DNA of 64,000 bases from Exophiala sp. HKRS030. Lineage: Eukaryota; Ascomycota; Eurotiomycetes; Chaetothyriales; Herpotrichiellaceae. The notes under the pieces are model-generated. The model was not told the origin of the DNA. It made no database searches and saw only the letters and a list, made by a program, of their open reading frames with translations. This document shows, in pieces, positions 52,860-64,000 of the stretch (position 1 is its first letter; each line of letters opens with the position of its first letter). The position numbers and the translations under genes were made by a program. The stretch covers positions 744,001-808,000 of the forward strand of contig JAHWDD010000009.1 of NCBI GenBank assembly GCA_023897205.1, given 5' to 3'.

Positions 52860-55603
52860 CTTGGACTGGTGTGTTGTTACAGAAAGGTCGGGGTCGAAGA
52901 GAAAGGAGTGACCATGAGGGTGAAATGAGGAAAAGAAACCAAGATCTACTAATACAAGCAACGTGATGGCGAAGATGAACTGCCTGGACACGCGCGTTGC
53001 ATGTAAAGTTATCCAAGAAATGAATTCCTGCGCAGCTTGGCTGTAACCCTGAAAGGGTTTAGCGTGAGTCCTCTCCTTGTTCGACGACGTCCATTCACTT
53101 GGTTGAGAAACACCATCCTACAGACAAAGACCCAGCATCTTCATCTTCCTGTGAAAGGTCGATGTAAACGTTTGATGATCAAGTGTACATATTATGCTGT
53201 CATCCGAAACAGATCAACAGAAACTTTGTCGTGGAGTCCCATGTGCAGTTGATGTCCACTGAAAAAGCCATCGAGATTGTCTCAAGGACAAACTACACTG
53301 CTCTCGAATCCCACCTTTTTCTCTTCACGCTTGACACTCGTCCAGCTTGTGACTTGACCAGTCTCTAAGAATGCCACCCAGCTCGTCGGTATCGAACCAA
53401 TGAACCGAATCCACGTTCGAACGAAACTGAACTATCCAACATGGTATCACCCTTTTCGGATGATGTTGCCCGTTACTGCGTGCCTTTGACACCTGGGCTT
53501 GTCGGATATCTCGTTCCTTTCAAGCAGACAAGTCGCTGTCAACTCTTTGGCATTTGAATGGCCAGGTTGATGATTTTGCTGTACAGGTCATGTTCCACAG
53601 CCGCCGCCTTTACGAGCCCAACTGTGATCCACCACGGAGGTATTGGGTAGCTCATCGTATCGCAGAGTCTCAGTCTTCCCATGGGATCGGGCAGAAGTCT
53701 GCCAGCATCTGAGGACCGCGATACAGGCATGACTCAGAACGGGAAGTTTTCCCCGGCAGCTCTTCTCTACAGCATTCACAAGCGTTCCTAGAATTGTGAC
53801 GTCTCTATGCCATCAGTCTATGGTCCAGCTATGTATATCGCCATTCAGACGACTCGCTTCGTCAGGCATTGTTCACAAATCTTCAAGTCATCAGTCTCCC
53901 GGTTACGATCCTCCAGTTTTGAGCGCATTACAAACGCGTCGTTATGGCTAATTGGAGACGAAGGTCGACCGCAGCAAACCACTATGGCCACAAATACTGG
54001 TCCACCCCTATTGTACGCATTTGACTATCCACCCTCGTAATCCATTGGTTGCACTGGATCTCTTCCATTGTTGTCATGTTAGTTTCGGCATATTTTGTTT
54101 CGCACTACGCGCATAACACCCAACTGATCTACTGGGTGACTATTGTAATTAGGAAGCCCTGTCAAAAAATTATAGAAGCGAACAGACCGACAGTGAAATC
54201 CCCAGCAAATATCAATGTTGACACAATTACATCGCGAGGCCACCATCGACGCCTTGTTGTATCTGCCTGCACTATTGCTCCCTTTTGTCAACTCGTACAA
54301 GGGCTACCTAGCACCTCTAGCGTGCCTCTTCTCGTACCTATGGCTTACAGCGTTGATGTTCTCTGCCCAGTATTACGACGTTTACCACGGCAGCTCTGGC
54401 CACTGCAGCGTGTCTCCTATCGGCGTTAACAAATGCCGGTTGAAAAAAACTTTCGAAGCATATGTTTTCATTGCGTTGTAAGTTCGCCCTAACCCAACTT
54501 CCCTTCAACCGTTTTGCGTAAGCAAAAGCTTCACCAGCCTCATCGATCAAGCAACTTATTTCTATTCGGAAAAGAGTCTGGGAAGCACTGGCGGCGCTGG
54601 TGGTGCTACTCCAACTGGCACTGGCCCTGATCATGACACCACCACCGGAATCAATGCAGTCTGAGCATGACAAGAGACTGGATGGGGTGGCGAGCGCTGT
54701 TGACAATGTGGCAGGGAGGTTGAGAGATTTCCCCAAGGCTTTCTCCTCTCTGGAGTTGACTGAAGAGCTTTTCCTCCACGAGCTCCTACAATCATGTAAT
54801 AGTAATGACATCTGCTCCGTACAATCTCGTGGATGCTCATCACAAGCGAAGTCCATACTTTGAACTCCTTGTGGTGCCTCTGTGGGCTTTCCAGCATCCA
54901 CAACCAATTGTTGATAGGATTGGGACATTCTCCCTTGGCTAATATCTCCCTTCTCCTTACCAACCATGATTCTTTGTATGGCGGGAAGTAATGATCATCC
55001 TGTGGAGAATGCAGTATATCTTGGGGGGTATACAAGCCACTCGCACAGTATCGAATTCTCCGCGTGTCTGCCTCGCCCCGTGCGTCCTGAATATTCTCCA
55101 CGATACCAAATGGCCTGACGCTAAAAGAATCACCCAGTTATGGCACATAAGGTAAATCCCTGTACCCGCTATGTCGTCGTATTCGGGTTTTGACGAGGAG
55201 CCGCGTCATTTCTGGAAACTTGTACTCGTAGCTTGCCGGGAGTCAAGACTGCCTTGATGCTGCCTTACAAGTTTGCTTCCCCGCTTTCTCGTATGTAAAA
55301 TATGCTGTTCCTGACTGCCTTCTTCACAAGCCACCAATCATTTTGTCCATCTCGATCAAATGTTCGTCGAATGTTCCTCTTCCGGATTAGGTCCCTCGCG
55401 CCAGATTCGCGGGAAATCGATATGAGAACCAAACAAGTATCTATTTCAAGCGACAAAGACGCCAACGATCTTGCCGTGGGTCAGCTGTGTTAAGCCTGTT
55501 GCCTTCATTGCTCTCTGCTACATATATGATCCAAGATGGTGTCGGACATGCCATCACTTACTTCCAGCAATCATGAAGTAGTACACTTGCTCTTGAAGTT
55601 GTC
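52860..55603. other. Long gene-poor region
   Basis: 2.7 kb upstream of the U1-70K gene with no supported gene. Overlapping frames around 54340-55100 on the minus strand and 54600-54863 on the plus strand have partly protein-like stretches but no consistent exon structure or family match. They could be relics of a decayed gene. Confidence 0.4.
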
Positions 55604-57539
55604 ATGACTCTCTTAATCCAGTACCTTCTCATTGGCGTTGCCCTACTCAGCAGTTGGGTGTACGCAAGTTCCAACAACACCTATTGCAAACCCATCCCAG
55701 GCTCGGCTGACTGGCCAGATCGAGCCGAATGGCAGGCGTTGAATACTTCGCTATCAGGCCGACTCATCACTGCAGTGCCGCCAGGTCTGGTCTGCCAGCA
55801 AAACAGCTCCGTTTATAACGTCGATGCATGTGCGACTGTGTATCAAGAATGGGGAAATTCTTCATGGCACGCATCGGAACCTTTCACCAGCGATTACAAT
55901 GACGAAGGATGTCTTCCTAGCAAAATGGCCCCATGTTCGGCTGCTGCATATCCAGCATTCGTAGTCAATGCAAGCAATGCCGGCCATGTTCAAGCTGCGG
56001 TGAAGTTTGCAAAGCGCACAGGTGTCAGATTGATCGTCAAAGGGACAGGCCACGACATCCCCGGACGGTAAGCCTGCTTTTCTCGAGTGCCATAGTAAGT
56101 CAGTACTGACACAGCACCAGATCATCCGGGCCAGAAGCGCTCTCTGTCTGGACTCACAATATCCGCGGTGTCAATGTTACCATGGGAGATGTGCGCGCGA
56201 AGAAATATGGTGCTGTAGCTGCTGTCAAAATTGCCGCGGGTATGCAGATGCGAGAGATTTATGCTGAAGCCGTAAGGCACAATATCACTGTCGTTGGTGG
56301 TGGTGATGTCGATGTAGGTATCGGAGGGTGGATCACTGGAGCTGGTCACAGCCCGATCAGCAGCAAGTATGGCCTTGGAGCGGATCAAGTTCTCGAGATG
56401 GAAGTCGTCACAGCAAATGGGACCCTATTGACAATCAATGAGAATTCATATCCTGGCCTTTTCTGGTCCATGCGAGGCGTAAGTGTTTTCATTCTCCCCA
56501 CTTCCTCGTCAACCTGGAGGTGCTCACAAGAGGATCAGGGAGGCGGTTCGACTTTTGCAGTCATCATTTCTGTGACTGTTCGAGCGTACCCGCGTCTTGC
56601 GGCCACGCTGTACATATACAGCTACAATACCACCGTCGACTCTGACACCTTCTGGTCCTTAACGACGTACTTCCACGGCCAGCTCCCTACTTTGTCCGAT
56701 GAAGGAGTCATGGGCTATTATTACGGCATGCCTTCGATCGGAGACACCGACTCTTCGAGAAGTTCATTGTTTGGTGTATGGATTGTGCCTGAGAAGACCG
56801 AGGCGCAGACAAAGGCGATCATATCACCCATGGAAGAGGCCATCAGCAACAATACCTTCGGATGGAAAGACGCCGTAATTGTCTCTAATACCTCCATTCA
56901 TGTCGACGACTTCATGTCCGCCTGGGAACAAAACACGCCAGAGGGTGTTGGAGTCAACGTTCGTGTCGGCTCTTGGTTGCTAGGTCGCAAAGCCCTCGAG
57001 ACCAATCCACGGGCACTGAACAAGATCCTCAGGCAAACCGTGACAACTCAGCAAACTGCGATCCTCGGCAACTTGGTCGCTGGACAAGGAGTAAAGAATG
57101 TCACGATACCTGGTGGGGGCAATGCGGTCTTGCCTGCGTGGCGTAATGCATATGTCCATTATAGTAAGTGATGCTATCCCCTCCACTCGAAGCAAATGAC
57201 CAACACTCGCTAGTACTTCCAGTTAGTTGGCCGTATTTGAATGAGACGGCGAAGATTGCTGCCACCACTGAGTTGCGCAACGTGCAAGTCGAGGCATTGC
57301 GTCAGCTTGCACCGAACTCAGGAGCATACGTGAACGAGGCAGATCCCACCGAACCAGATTGGCAGCGGGCATTCTGGGGTGCCAATTATCCACGTCTCCT
57401 TGACTTGAAGAATTATTGGGACCCAACTGGGGTCTTTTGGTGTAAACCATGCGTTGGACATGAATTGTGGACTGTCGAGAGCCAGTATGGAATTGAAGGT
57501 GGCATTGGTCAAACACCTGGACGCATTTGTAAGGGTTGA
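55604..57539 (+). CDS. Secreted FAD-linked oxidase (VAO/BBE-like)
   Basis: Four exons, 55604-56067, 56121-56478, 56539-57163 and 57214-57539, yield 590 aa. Residues 1-22 are a signal peptide. The PCMH-type FAD-binding domain spans about 110-295, with KGTGHDIPGRSSG (His150, a likely 8-alpha-histidyl-FAD attachment site) and the dinucleotide segment GGDVDVGIGGWITGAGHSPISSKYGLG. The second Cys linkage of bicovalent berberine-bridge enzymes is not seen. The C-terminal substrate-binding half ends with the WDPTGVFWCKPCVG motif. Several NxS/T sites support secretion. Relatives oxidise alcohols, sugars or alkaloids (isoamyl-alcohol-oxidase-like). Intron 2 (60 nt) is in frame and stop-free. Confidence 0.9.
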
Positions 57540-58263
57540 TGATGGAAGATGTCTTTTGGTCATTTCAGAGCAAAGTAGGTAGGCAGTAACATGTTTCTCC
57601 TTGTGGAACGCGTTTCTCTGCGGCCGCCTTCGTGCCAGTGCTGAAAGGAATACCTGCCTTACTTGAACGTACTAACTTTATATTCACCCAAGTGATAAAC
57701 AGATCCACTTGCAATTCTCACCCTGTATATGTTTATTCCAGTGAAATTTCCTTCAACAAAGGAATCGCCTTGATGGCCACTAATAAGACTCGCCGCGTCG
57801 CAACGCACCTTTGGCTCAAGTGGTTTGGAGGTGGGCTTATCCTTGGAAACCAGCTGCTTAGTGGATTAAACTGGGAGTCTTCGGCAGGTTTCCATGACTA
57901 CTGTCGCAATCTCTACAAGTATTACGGAGTGATACCTTCCTTTGAGGAGTTGAGATCTGTGAATGGTCATAGTCGGGATAAGTATTAGGAGCGTCGACCG
58001 TTGGCAGACGGCGGTCGGGGCTTCGAATCTCCAAATAACTTTTTGTTTCCTGGCAGATTTTTTGTTTTTTTTTCCTCTTGGTGGTTGGTGAAGGTGGTGA
58101 AGAAGGCGACCCTTCACAGTTGCCTCGTGTAAGAGTACATCGCGTAGACACAAAAACGCGATGGTAGACCGTGAGCGAAGTGATAATGCAAGGCTGTAGT
58201 ACCCAATCAAAATGACAAACATATGCTAAGGAAACGAAGAGTCATTTGAAAAGAATGTCCAAG

Positions 58264-58272
58264 TACTCCGTA
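58264..58272 (-). repeat. TACGGAGTA motif copy 5 (reverse orientation)
   Basis: Exact copy upstream of mL43; forms an inverted pair with the copy at 58336. Confidence 0.6.
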
Positions 58273-58335
58273 CTGCGTCTCTACTCGTACTAGTTCAGCC
58301 TCGCAGACGATAATTCCTCCAAAGCAAGTCTTTTG

Positions 58336-58344
58336 TACGGAGTA
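58336..58344 (+). repeat. TACGGAGTA motif copy 6
   Basis: Exact copy 94 bp upstream of the mL43 start codon. Confidence 0.6.
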
Positions 58345-58429
58345 CAGAGAGAGCTTCAATTCTCTCCCCGAACCTCGAGAAAGCACCAAACACTCCAGCA
58401 CAGTTCGCCCTAGCCCACCACAAACCACC

Positions 58430-59011
58430 ATGGTCGTCCAAGGCGTCAAAGCCGTTTCGAGCTCTCGAGTAAGTTTTTCCTGTCTTTAGTCTGCACGTTT
58501 CTACTACTTTTCGAGTTTGACGACAATCTTTTCGCCCTGCCCATGCCGTGCTCCAATTCTTTTTCCAATCTCACAATCCCAACGCTCTACTTTTTTTCTT
58601 CACTTTTCTTTTCTAACTTGTCAAAAACAGAACGGTTTGGCCTCCTTCATCCTACAGTGTAAACGTCTCGACCTACACTACTGCGACTGGGCCGGGTCCA
58701 GTCGAGGGATGAAGTCTTTCCTCACCTCACCCATGCTGGCGGATTTCACGTCGAGGTTTCCATCCACCGAATTCCGAGTCTCCCCTCGTCCCAACAAACA
58801 TCCGGTCCTCAAGGCGTATTATATCAACGGTCGAGAAAAGGCCGTTTGCGTGCGGAACCTGGAAAAGGAACAAATCTTGCAAAAACTCGAATTCCTCATC
58901 ACCAACTCGGGCAAAAAGAACGAACTCGTCCGTGGGAAGAGCGTGGTCAGCACCAACGAGGGCGTCAGGGGCATTTGGAGTCCCATGCACGGTGGGATCA
59001 AGAGTATCTAA
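58430..59011 (+). CDS. Mitochondrial large-subunit ribosomal protein mL43
   Basis: Two exons, 58430-58468 and 58631-59011, encode 139 aa. The short first exon gives MVVQGVKAVSSSR; the join restores NGLASFILQCKRLDLHYCDWAGSSRGMKSFL, the conserved L51/S25/CI-B8 domain start. The thioredoxin-like fold continues through FPSTEFRVSPRPNKHPVLKAYYINGREKAVCVRNL. This is the fungal MRPL51/mL43 protein of the mitochondrial 54S subunit. The length fits the family, and the C-terminal GVRGIWSPMHG segment is typical of filamentous fungi. The intron is long relative to exon 1 (162 nt) and pyrimidine-rich near its 3' end. Confidence 0.93.
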
Positions 59012-60107
59012 CTTTGGATCTGAGCCCAAAAGCCCAAAGCCTGGGTCCTGGGTCTTCCTTTCTGGAATTGGAATTCTTTTTTCATTTGGCATCAAAAGAA
59101 TTTTGAGAGAAGAGAAGAGAAGAAGAACCGAAAAAAGAAAGGTAGTTTTTCTCCGAGAGCGGACAGTACGACCAGCGGCTCAAAGATCTCATCTCACAGC
59201 CTTTGCCTCCTTTGTACCGAGGGAAAAGAAGACCACCTATGTGAGAATCATAGACGATGGGTTGAAGAGACCACGGAGTACGAAGAGCAGGGAAAGAAAA
59301 GAAAAAGCCAATCTGAGATATTCGACGTCGTCAGCTCAAAGCGACCGGGGGGGGAGGGGGAAGAGAAACCGGACAAAACACTTGAGACGGACAAGGACAC
59401 AGTGGCGAAGGACAAGTAACGAGGATGCGAAACACCACGATAGAAACTCATTTCTACGTCGAGCAGAAATCGTGTGTGGGCAGAGAGCTTCTCATGGACC
59501 GCCCAACACACCACTTGGTCATGGATTCTCCTGGGCTGGTACCAACGTTTGCATTCGGCGAGACGCTTTGGCTGAAAAGGGTAGGGAGGAAACACCTCCA
59601 TAATTGAAACAGGTATTGGTGGAATGGTCCCTTTCTCTTTTCAACTGGCCACTATCTTCTAAAGGGACAAAAACAAAGGCACGTCAGGGTGTCGATATTC
59701 GCGAATCGAAAGTCGACAACGGTGGTACGAGTACAGAAGAAGTATTGTGGGAAAGGAACAACACAAGATTTTCATCTTAGCTGTATGATCAACGGCATGG
59801 GATGATATCCAGCCCTGGAATCCGGCTATCAAAACTGGCTGTCTAGCAAGTATGCGTCGGCATATGCAAACCCCCCAATGCCCACAACGCCCTCGCTTGC
59901 TAAACTGTACATTACATGTAAAAAATCATCAGGCATTTGCAAAAGTCATGAAATATCTTCCAGCCTGGTCGACGGGATCGTCGTGAAACACTTGACTTCG
60001 GATCCTCTCTCGCTTGTGTAAAGAGCATTAACCCGTGATCGGTACGCGCTCTTTTGCTGAAGAAGAAAAAAGTGCTTTGCATTCGTGGCGAATAAAACCA
60101 TGCTAAA
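59012..60107. other. Gene-free region between convergent genes
   Basis: 1.1 kb of 3' flanks, purine-rich (GAAGAG-type) up to about 59360. Open frames here have Arg/Lys-rich low-complexity translations and are not supported as genes. Confidence 0.45.
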
Positions 60108-61469
60108 TCACAAATAGATGGGGAACATGGCCAACTTGCCAGTCAATTTGCTGGCACAATCGTCGACCACGCACTTCTCCAGCTTCTGGGGGGCTTTGGA
60201 ACTAGCTTTTTTCCTGGGTGTTGCTTTCGCCGCTCGCTGTGATGCACAATCTCCACAGTAGACCTGTAACCAGAAAGAAATGTCAGTACGTGTATTTTCA
60301 TACATTCAGGGTTGAGAGTGTAAAGGGGGAGACGTTGGAAAACATACGTGTCCGCAATTCTTCACCACCCAAACTTGCTGTTTCGTATCGCTTTTGCCTA
60401 CTGCCAACTCGTCGCCACAGTGAGGACACAGGACAATTTCTTCTTCGGTAAACGTCCTGATGAACCCATCTCGAGGGGCCGGAGGAGCTTTGTAGGGTTC
60501 TTCCACCACCTGCGGAGTTTCTGAACTCCGATCAAACATTGCGAGGGGTCCCAGGGCGAAAGCAGGCCGCCTATAGTCCATCTGGATTGTGATTTCTTGA
60601 GTATCAACATTTGCTCTTGCCGCGTTGTCCGACCGCAAGTCCCTAAACATTTGGTCGTACGTGTTGTTGTTGTTGTGGGCAACGGTCCCGAACATGAATT
60701 GCGTCCCTCTCCTGAACAGATCTGGTAGATACCCGAATGGACCCCCGCCTTCCAGGTGTTGTGGGCTTGGGTTACGCCGAGGCGGCCGTGGGCGGTCAGG
60801 TCGACGATTACTCGGGGGAGCTGGTTGCTCTCCTAAAAATTGTACTTCTGGACTTGACGATAGTGTATGAGCAGTACGCCCCGACTCGATGTCGTTCTCG
60901 GCACCCAAGCCGTCGACCTCAAAATCTGATTCGTCTGATAAATCAATGACCTCGTGGTTCTGGTGCGTCTGTCCTTGTGTGAATGGGGGGGCCCGAGGAG
61001 TTCTGTCGTCTCCGTTGGATAGGGATCGGGCGGATCGTCTTGTGGGAGGTCGGGGGGAGGGGTCTGAGATGGTGGTAACATCGCTGTCGTCACCTGTCAA
61101 GTCGATAGTACCCTCGCCCGGTGCTTGCGATAATCTGTTCAGGCGTGTAGACATTGCAGGTCTTCGAAAGTCATATCCGTCTCGTTCTGATCTTGTACTG
61201 GGAGGGCGAGGTGAAGGCGAACCCGAGAAAAGGCTTGAAGGAGAAGACATGGAACTCAACCGTCGGCGTTTCGCAGGTAGATCCGGGGTTAGGCTTCGGC
61301 TTTGAGATCTGGTAATTTCTGCGTGAGGCCTCTGTGAAGAAAAAAAAGTCAGTTATCCAGTTCTAGACTGATCCTGGAACGGCGGTTTGAAATGCACCTT
61401 TCGACTCGCGGAAGAGGATGCCGCTGAATTCAGGAAGTTGCTTAGAGACAAAGTACCAGCAGAAGGCAT
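60108..61469 (-). CDS. RING-finger protein with SUMO-interaction motifs (STUbL-like)
   Basis: Three exons on the minus strand, 61469-61398, 61331-60348 and 60263-60108, give 403 aa, all in phase 0. Two SUMO-interaction-type motifs occur in an acidic setting: TIDLTGDDSD near residues 99-108 and EVIDLSDESD near 151-160. A C-terminal RING spans about 326-395: CPHC, then NCGH (exon junction right after His), VYCGDC and a late CVVDDC pair. The combination of SIMs and a RING marks SUMO-targeted ubiquitin ligases of the Slx5/Rfp1/RNF4 type, which act in the nucleus on DNA-damage and SUMO-chain substrates. The bulk of the protein is disordered. Identity with Slx5 or Slx8 cannot be decided here. Confidence 0.8.
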
Positions 61470-62499
61470 GTTATTGATGACACCAACGGCAGTCGGGGCT
61501 AAATGAAGCGGTATGCCTCTGAAGGCTTGAGTCGCAGGTCGAAAGCCAGTAATGGGAGTGAAAATGTAAGGGAGGGTATGTCGTTGAGGTTGAGGGACCG
61601 AGTTGAGTTGGTGGAGGTTGTTGGTCGACGATTGGATGAGTAAAACGGAGACGTGCGAAAGACTTTCCGTGGCGTCGGTGGCTACGACGAAGGGGAGGAA
61701 TTGTTTACTTATCACAGTACATTGTCTAGATACCTGGCATACCTAGTAGGTACAGGCACTTTGATCATAAGGACTGGCTGTTGCCACTCACTGTCCCGCA
61801 CTCCTTCACATATTGGGCGCAGGTCATCAAGTACGACGAGTACAGAGTGTACAAAGAGTTGGCGGCGCCTTTCCCGACGGATCTAACGCGGGCAAAGCCA
61901 GATAAGTCCGTGTAAAAGTTGCAGTGCGATTGCAGGCTGACTACCTCGTCGTCGCCACCATCTATCTATACAGTACATCCATCATCTTCTCTTCCTTACC
62001 ACTCAAAGACTTTCGCCATCCCAACGCGGTACATGTACTGCTTTGGCGACGGTAGACGCGCCACACCAAATCGCTGCACACGTAATCGTTAAGTGGGAAA
62101 GGTCGTTGGGTCGTAAAACACCGCCCTCCGCAAAATACTCTCCTTGAGTCTACACTTCTACTTGCATTGGGTCGACGTCATCGTCATCGCTGGTTGAATT
62201 CGGTGCAAGAACAACAATCTTGATGGAAACGGCGGTCAGGACAAGTCGTACAGTACTGCAAATTTCTTTGTTCAATTCATAGCCATCAATTGATGACCAA
62301 AGAGCGTTGCTGTTGTTTTCTATTCCATGTTCGTCTGTCGCAAAGAGGAACATCCAACAGCATCCGCCTCTTTGTAATGCTCAACTCAGAGATCGGCCCA
62401 ACCTGCTGCCTGAAATGAGATCCATGTCCTTGGCTGGGTATCAATTAACTTTTTGAACCCTGCTTGTTGTTGTACACTTTTACACTGATGCATTCGTTC
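61470..62499. other. Intergenic region
   Basis: 1 kb between the RING gene promoter and the PRP19 3' end. The RING frame is open upstream to 61715 but that part is taken as leader. No other feature supported. Confidence 0.5.
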
Positions 62500-63979
62500 C
62501 TACTTCGCTGTGCCGAGAGCAGTCAAAACACCCTCTCCAGAAAGCTGGAACAGTTGCTGAGCATTCTTGCCCCATGCGATCTTGGTTCCAGGTGTGGCAG
62601 ACTTGAAAACTTCGGACCAGTCTTTCGAGGCCTTGGAATATTGCTCGATTGTGACACCTCTAGCTCCGATGGAGGCCAGAAATTGGCCAGTGAAATCCCA
62701 GCTGATTGACTCGATAGGACCCCCAGTCTCAATGCTCTTGATCTCTGTCGCTTTTCTCAAGTCCCAGATGGAGATGGCTGAAGAGCTTTCCGTAACACCT
62801 GCTAGCCAGGTACCGTTCTCCGAGAAGATGATGCACTTGATGGGAGATTTCAAATCGAAGGTTGCTGCTGAACTGCCTGTTTTGACATCGAAAATCTTGA
62901 TTTGACCATCGACCGCACCTGCAGCAAGGAGATGGCCATCGGGGTGGAATTGCACGCATGTCAAGGCTAGTAGATGACGTTAGTCATAGATATGTCTTCT
63001 GGGGGAAGATAACATACCTGAATCACTTTGGATCTGTGTGAGTTTCTGGTTTTCTTCGAGGTCATACAGCGTATAGGTCTTATCATCACCGACTGATGCA
63101 AGAATAGAGCCGCTTGCATGTAGTGCTATTCCATTGACAGAGCCGCCATGGGTTGAAAACGAAGCGACTTCTTCCTCAGCCTCGAAGACCTTTACAGTAC
63201 CGGTAGAAGTGGCAATGACTGCCTTATCCTGCGCCCAGAGGCCGCTCGTGATGGATCCCGATCCGCCGTTGAGCAGTTGCAATGGTCGATTCTGTGACAA
63301 GGAGAATACGGTGGCATCGGCGTCACGTCCAGCAACAATAGCCAAATCCCCAGACTCGTGAACGGCAAGCACGGTGCCGCCTCCGGTGCAAATAGGTTCG
63401 GAGGAGCTTAGTGGCACGTAGGCAGATATTGATTCTGCGGTAGCCCACTCTTCGGGCACTGGCCGCTTTCGTCGGGTCTTGGACAAGCTGTTTTCATCAT
63501 GTCAGTCTCACGCATCAGCAAGCCAAGAAAGAGCCTGTCATACCGTGCTTGCTCGCTGTCAATCTTTCCTAGGATGGAGTCTGGCAATGGTGCATTGTCT
63601 ACTTCCATGGCGTCGCCACTGGGAGCTCCACGACCGACGCTGACCTTTGATAAAGCAGCTCTTGCTTCATCTCGCTCAGCAGCAACCTTTGCAATCACTC
63701 TACGAGCAGCGTCTTGCTGATACATTGCCACGCTGAGTTCTCGCCGAGCTTCCTTCAGATCTTGTTGGAGTTTGTAGACCTGTAGAGCCATTGAGTCCCA
63801 CTCGTTCTGGAACATGGCCAACATGGCAGGTACTGAGGTCAGCTGTGGAGGACGAGGAGTGACATTTGGTTGCGTCTTCAGTTCCAAAAGGTCTTCTGTC
63901 GTGAGAGCTGCTCCAGTAGTTGGCTCGGTGCCATTCTCGCTAATGAAGGCTTCGATGAGGCGCTTCTCATACACAGTCC
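62500..63979 (-). CDS. PRP19: Pre-mRNA-processing factor 19, 5' end outside window
   Basis: Three exons of the minus strand are visible: 63979-63544, 63487-63018 and 62966-62500. The first starts at an acceptor site within the U-box (TVYEKRLIEAFISENGTEPTTG), so the first exon(s), with the initiator, lie beyond the window. After the U-box come the conserved coiled-coil (MALQVYKLQQDLKEARRELS) and a seven-bladed WD40 domain in the C-terminal half (GSVNGIALHASGSILASVGDDKTYTLYDL, LTCVQFHPDGHLLAAG, IIFSENGTWLAGVTESS, ISWDFTGQFLASIG). Prp19 is the E3 ligase core of the NineTeen complex that activates the spliceosome and also acts in DNA repair. Confidence 0.96.
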
Positions 63980-64000
63980 CTAATATTGTCAATGATACAT

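Larger units (their letters stand above)
57540..58429. promoter_or_regulatory. Oxidase 3' flank and mL43 promoter
   Basis: 0.9 kb. Two TACGGAGTA copies face each other at 58264-58272 and 58336-58344, 166 and 94 bp upstream of the mL43 ATG. A 118-codon frame at 57632-57988 has no family support. Confidence 0.5.

Noticed and set aside
54338..55101. Overlapping minus-strand frames of 209 and 156 codons
   Set aside because: No consistent start, splice pattern or domain; reported only as a possible relic.
57632..57988. 118-codon plus-strand frame
   Set aside because: No family signal or splice support and in the oxidase 3' flank; it could be a small gene but evidence is insufficient.
58010..58035. 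TTCGAATC string resembling a tRNA T-loop
   Set aside because: Flanking bases do not form the T-stem and no acceptor or anticodon arms could be folded.

Overview
The window is nuclear DNA of a filamentous ascomycete (Pezizomycotina). The evidence is short GT-AG introns inside otherwise recognisable genes, fungal-only families (Zn2Cys6 regulator, fungal rhodopsin-domain protein, zinc-less fungal transcription factors), and fungal versions of housekeeping genes (VAC8, PRP19, SMD3, U1-70K, CSL4, GEP4, mL43). An Eurotiomycete-type origin is plausible but not proven. No rRNA, tRNA, transposon or CRISPR could be supported. I reconstructed exon joins by eye, checking reading phase and family continuity.

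Layout. (1) 1-2909: 3' part of an Asi-type RING membrane ubiquitin ligase. (2) 3.4-23.5 kb: an accessory block of ten metabolic, transport and regulatory genes. It holds a carboxymuconolactone-decarboxylase-family protein, metallo-beta-lactamase-fold hydrolase, short-chain dehydrogenase, zinc-less fungal transcription factor, D-2-hydroxyacid dehydrogenase, two sugar-porter MFS genes, an AflR-like Zn2Cys6 regulator facing a 14-TM-type MFS exporter, and an ADP-ribosylglycohydrolase-like protein with an extra C-terminal half. It has the look of a catabolic cluster: uptake, hydrolysis, oxidation and reduction, each with local regulators. No polyketide synthase, NRPS or terpene gene is present. (3) 24.8-36.3 kb: a possible tubby-like protein, a Nudix/eIF2B-like fusion, a fungal rhodopsin-domain protein, a small gene broken by one in-frame TAG, a secreted Asp/His-rich protein and two poorly characterised genes. 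(4) 36.5-52.9 kb: mostly conserved housekeeping genes: GEP4, SMD3, an IRC6/p34-like gene, a second zinc-less regulator, CSL4, VAC8 and U1-70K. (5) 52.9-64 kb: a 2.7 kb gene-poor stretch, a secreted FAD oxidase, mitochondrial ribosomal protein mL43, a RING protein with SUMO-interaction motifs and PRP19 (5' end outside the window).

The most interesting observations are: the 20 kb metabolic cluster; a 9-bp motif (TACGGAGTA) repeated six times between genes plus a related perfect 16-bp palindrome in a divergent promoter; three introns (VAC8, U1-70K, FAD oxidase) that are multiples of three and free of stops, so retention would give in-frame protein variants; and a small gene interrupted by a single TAG.
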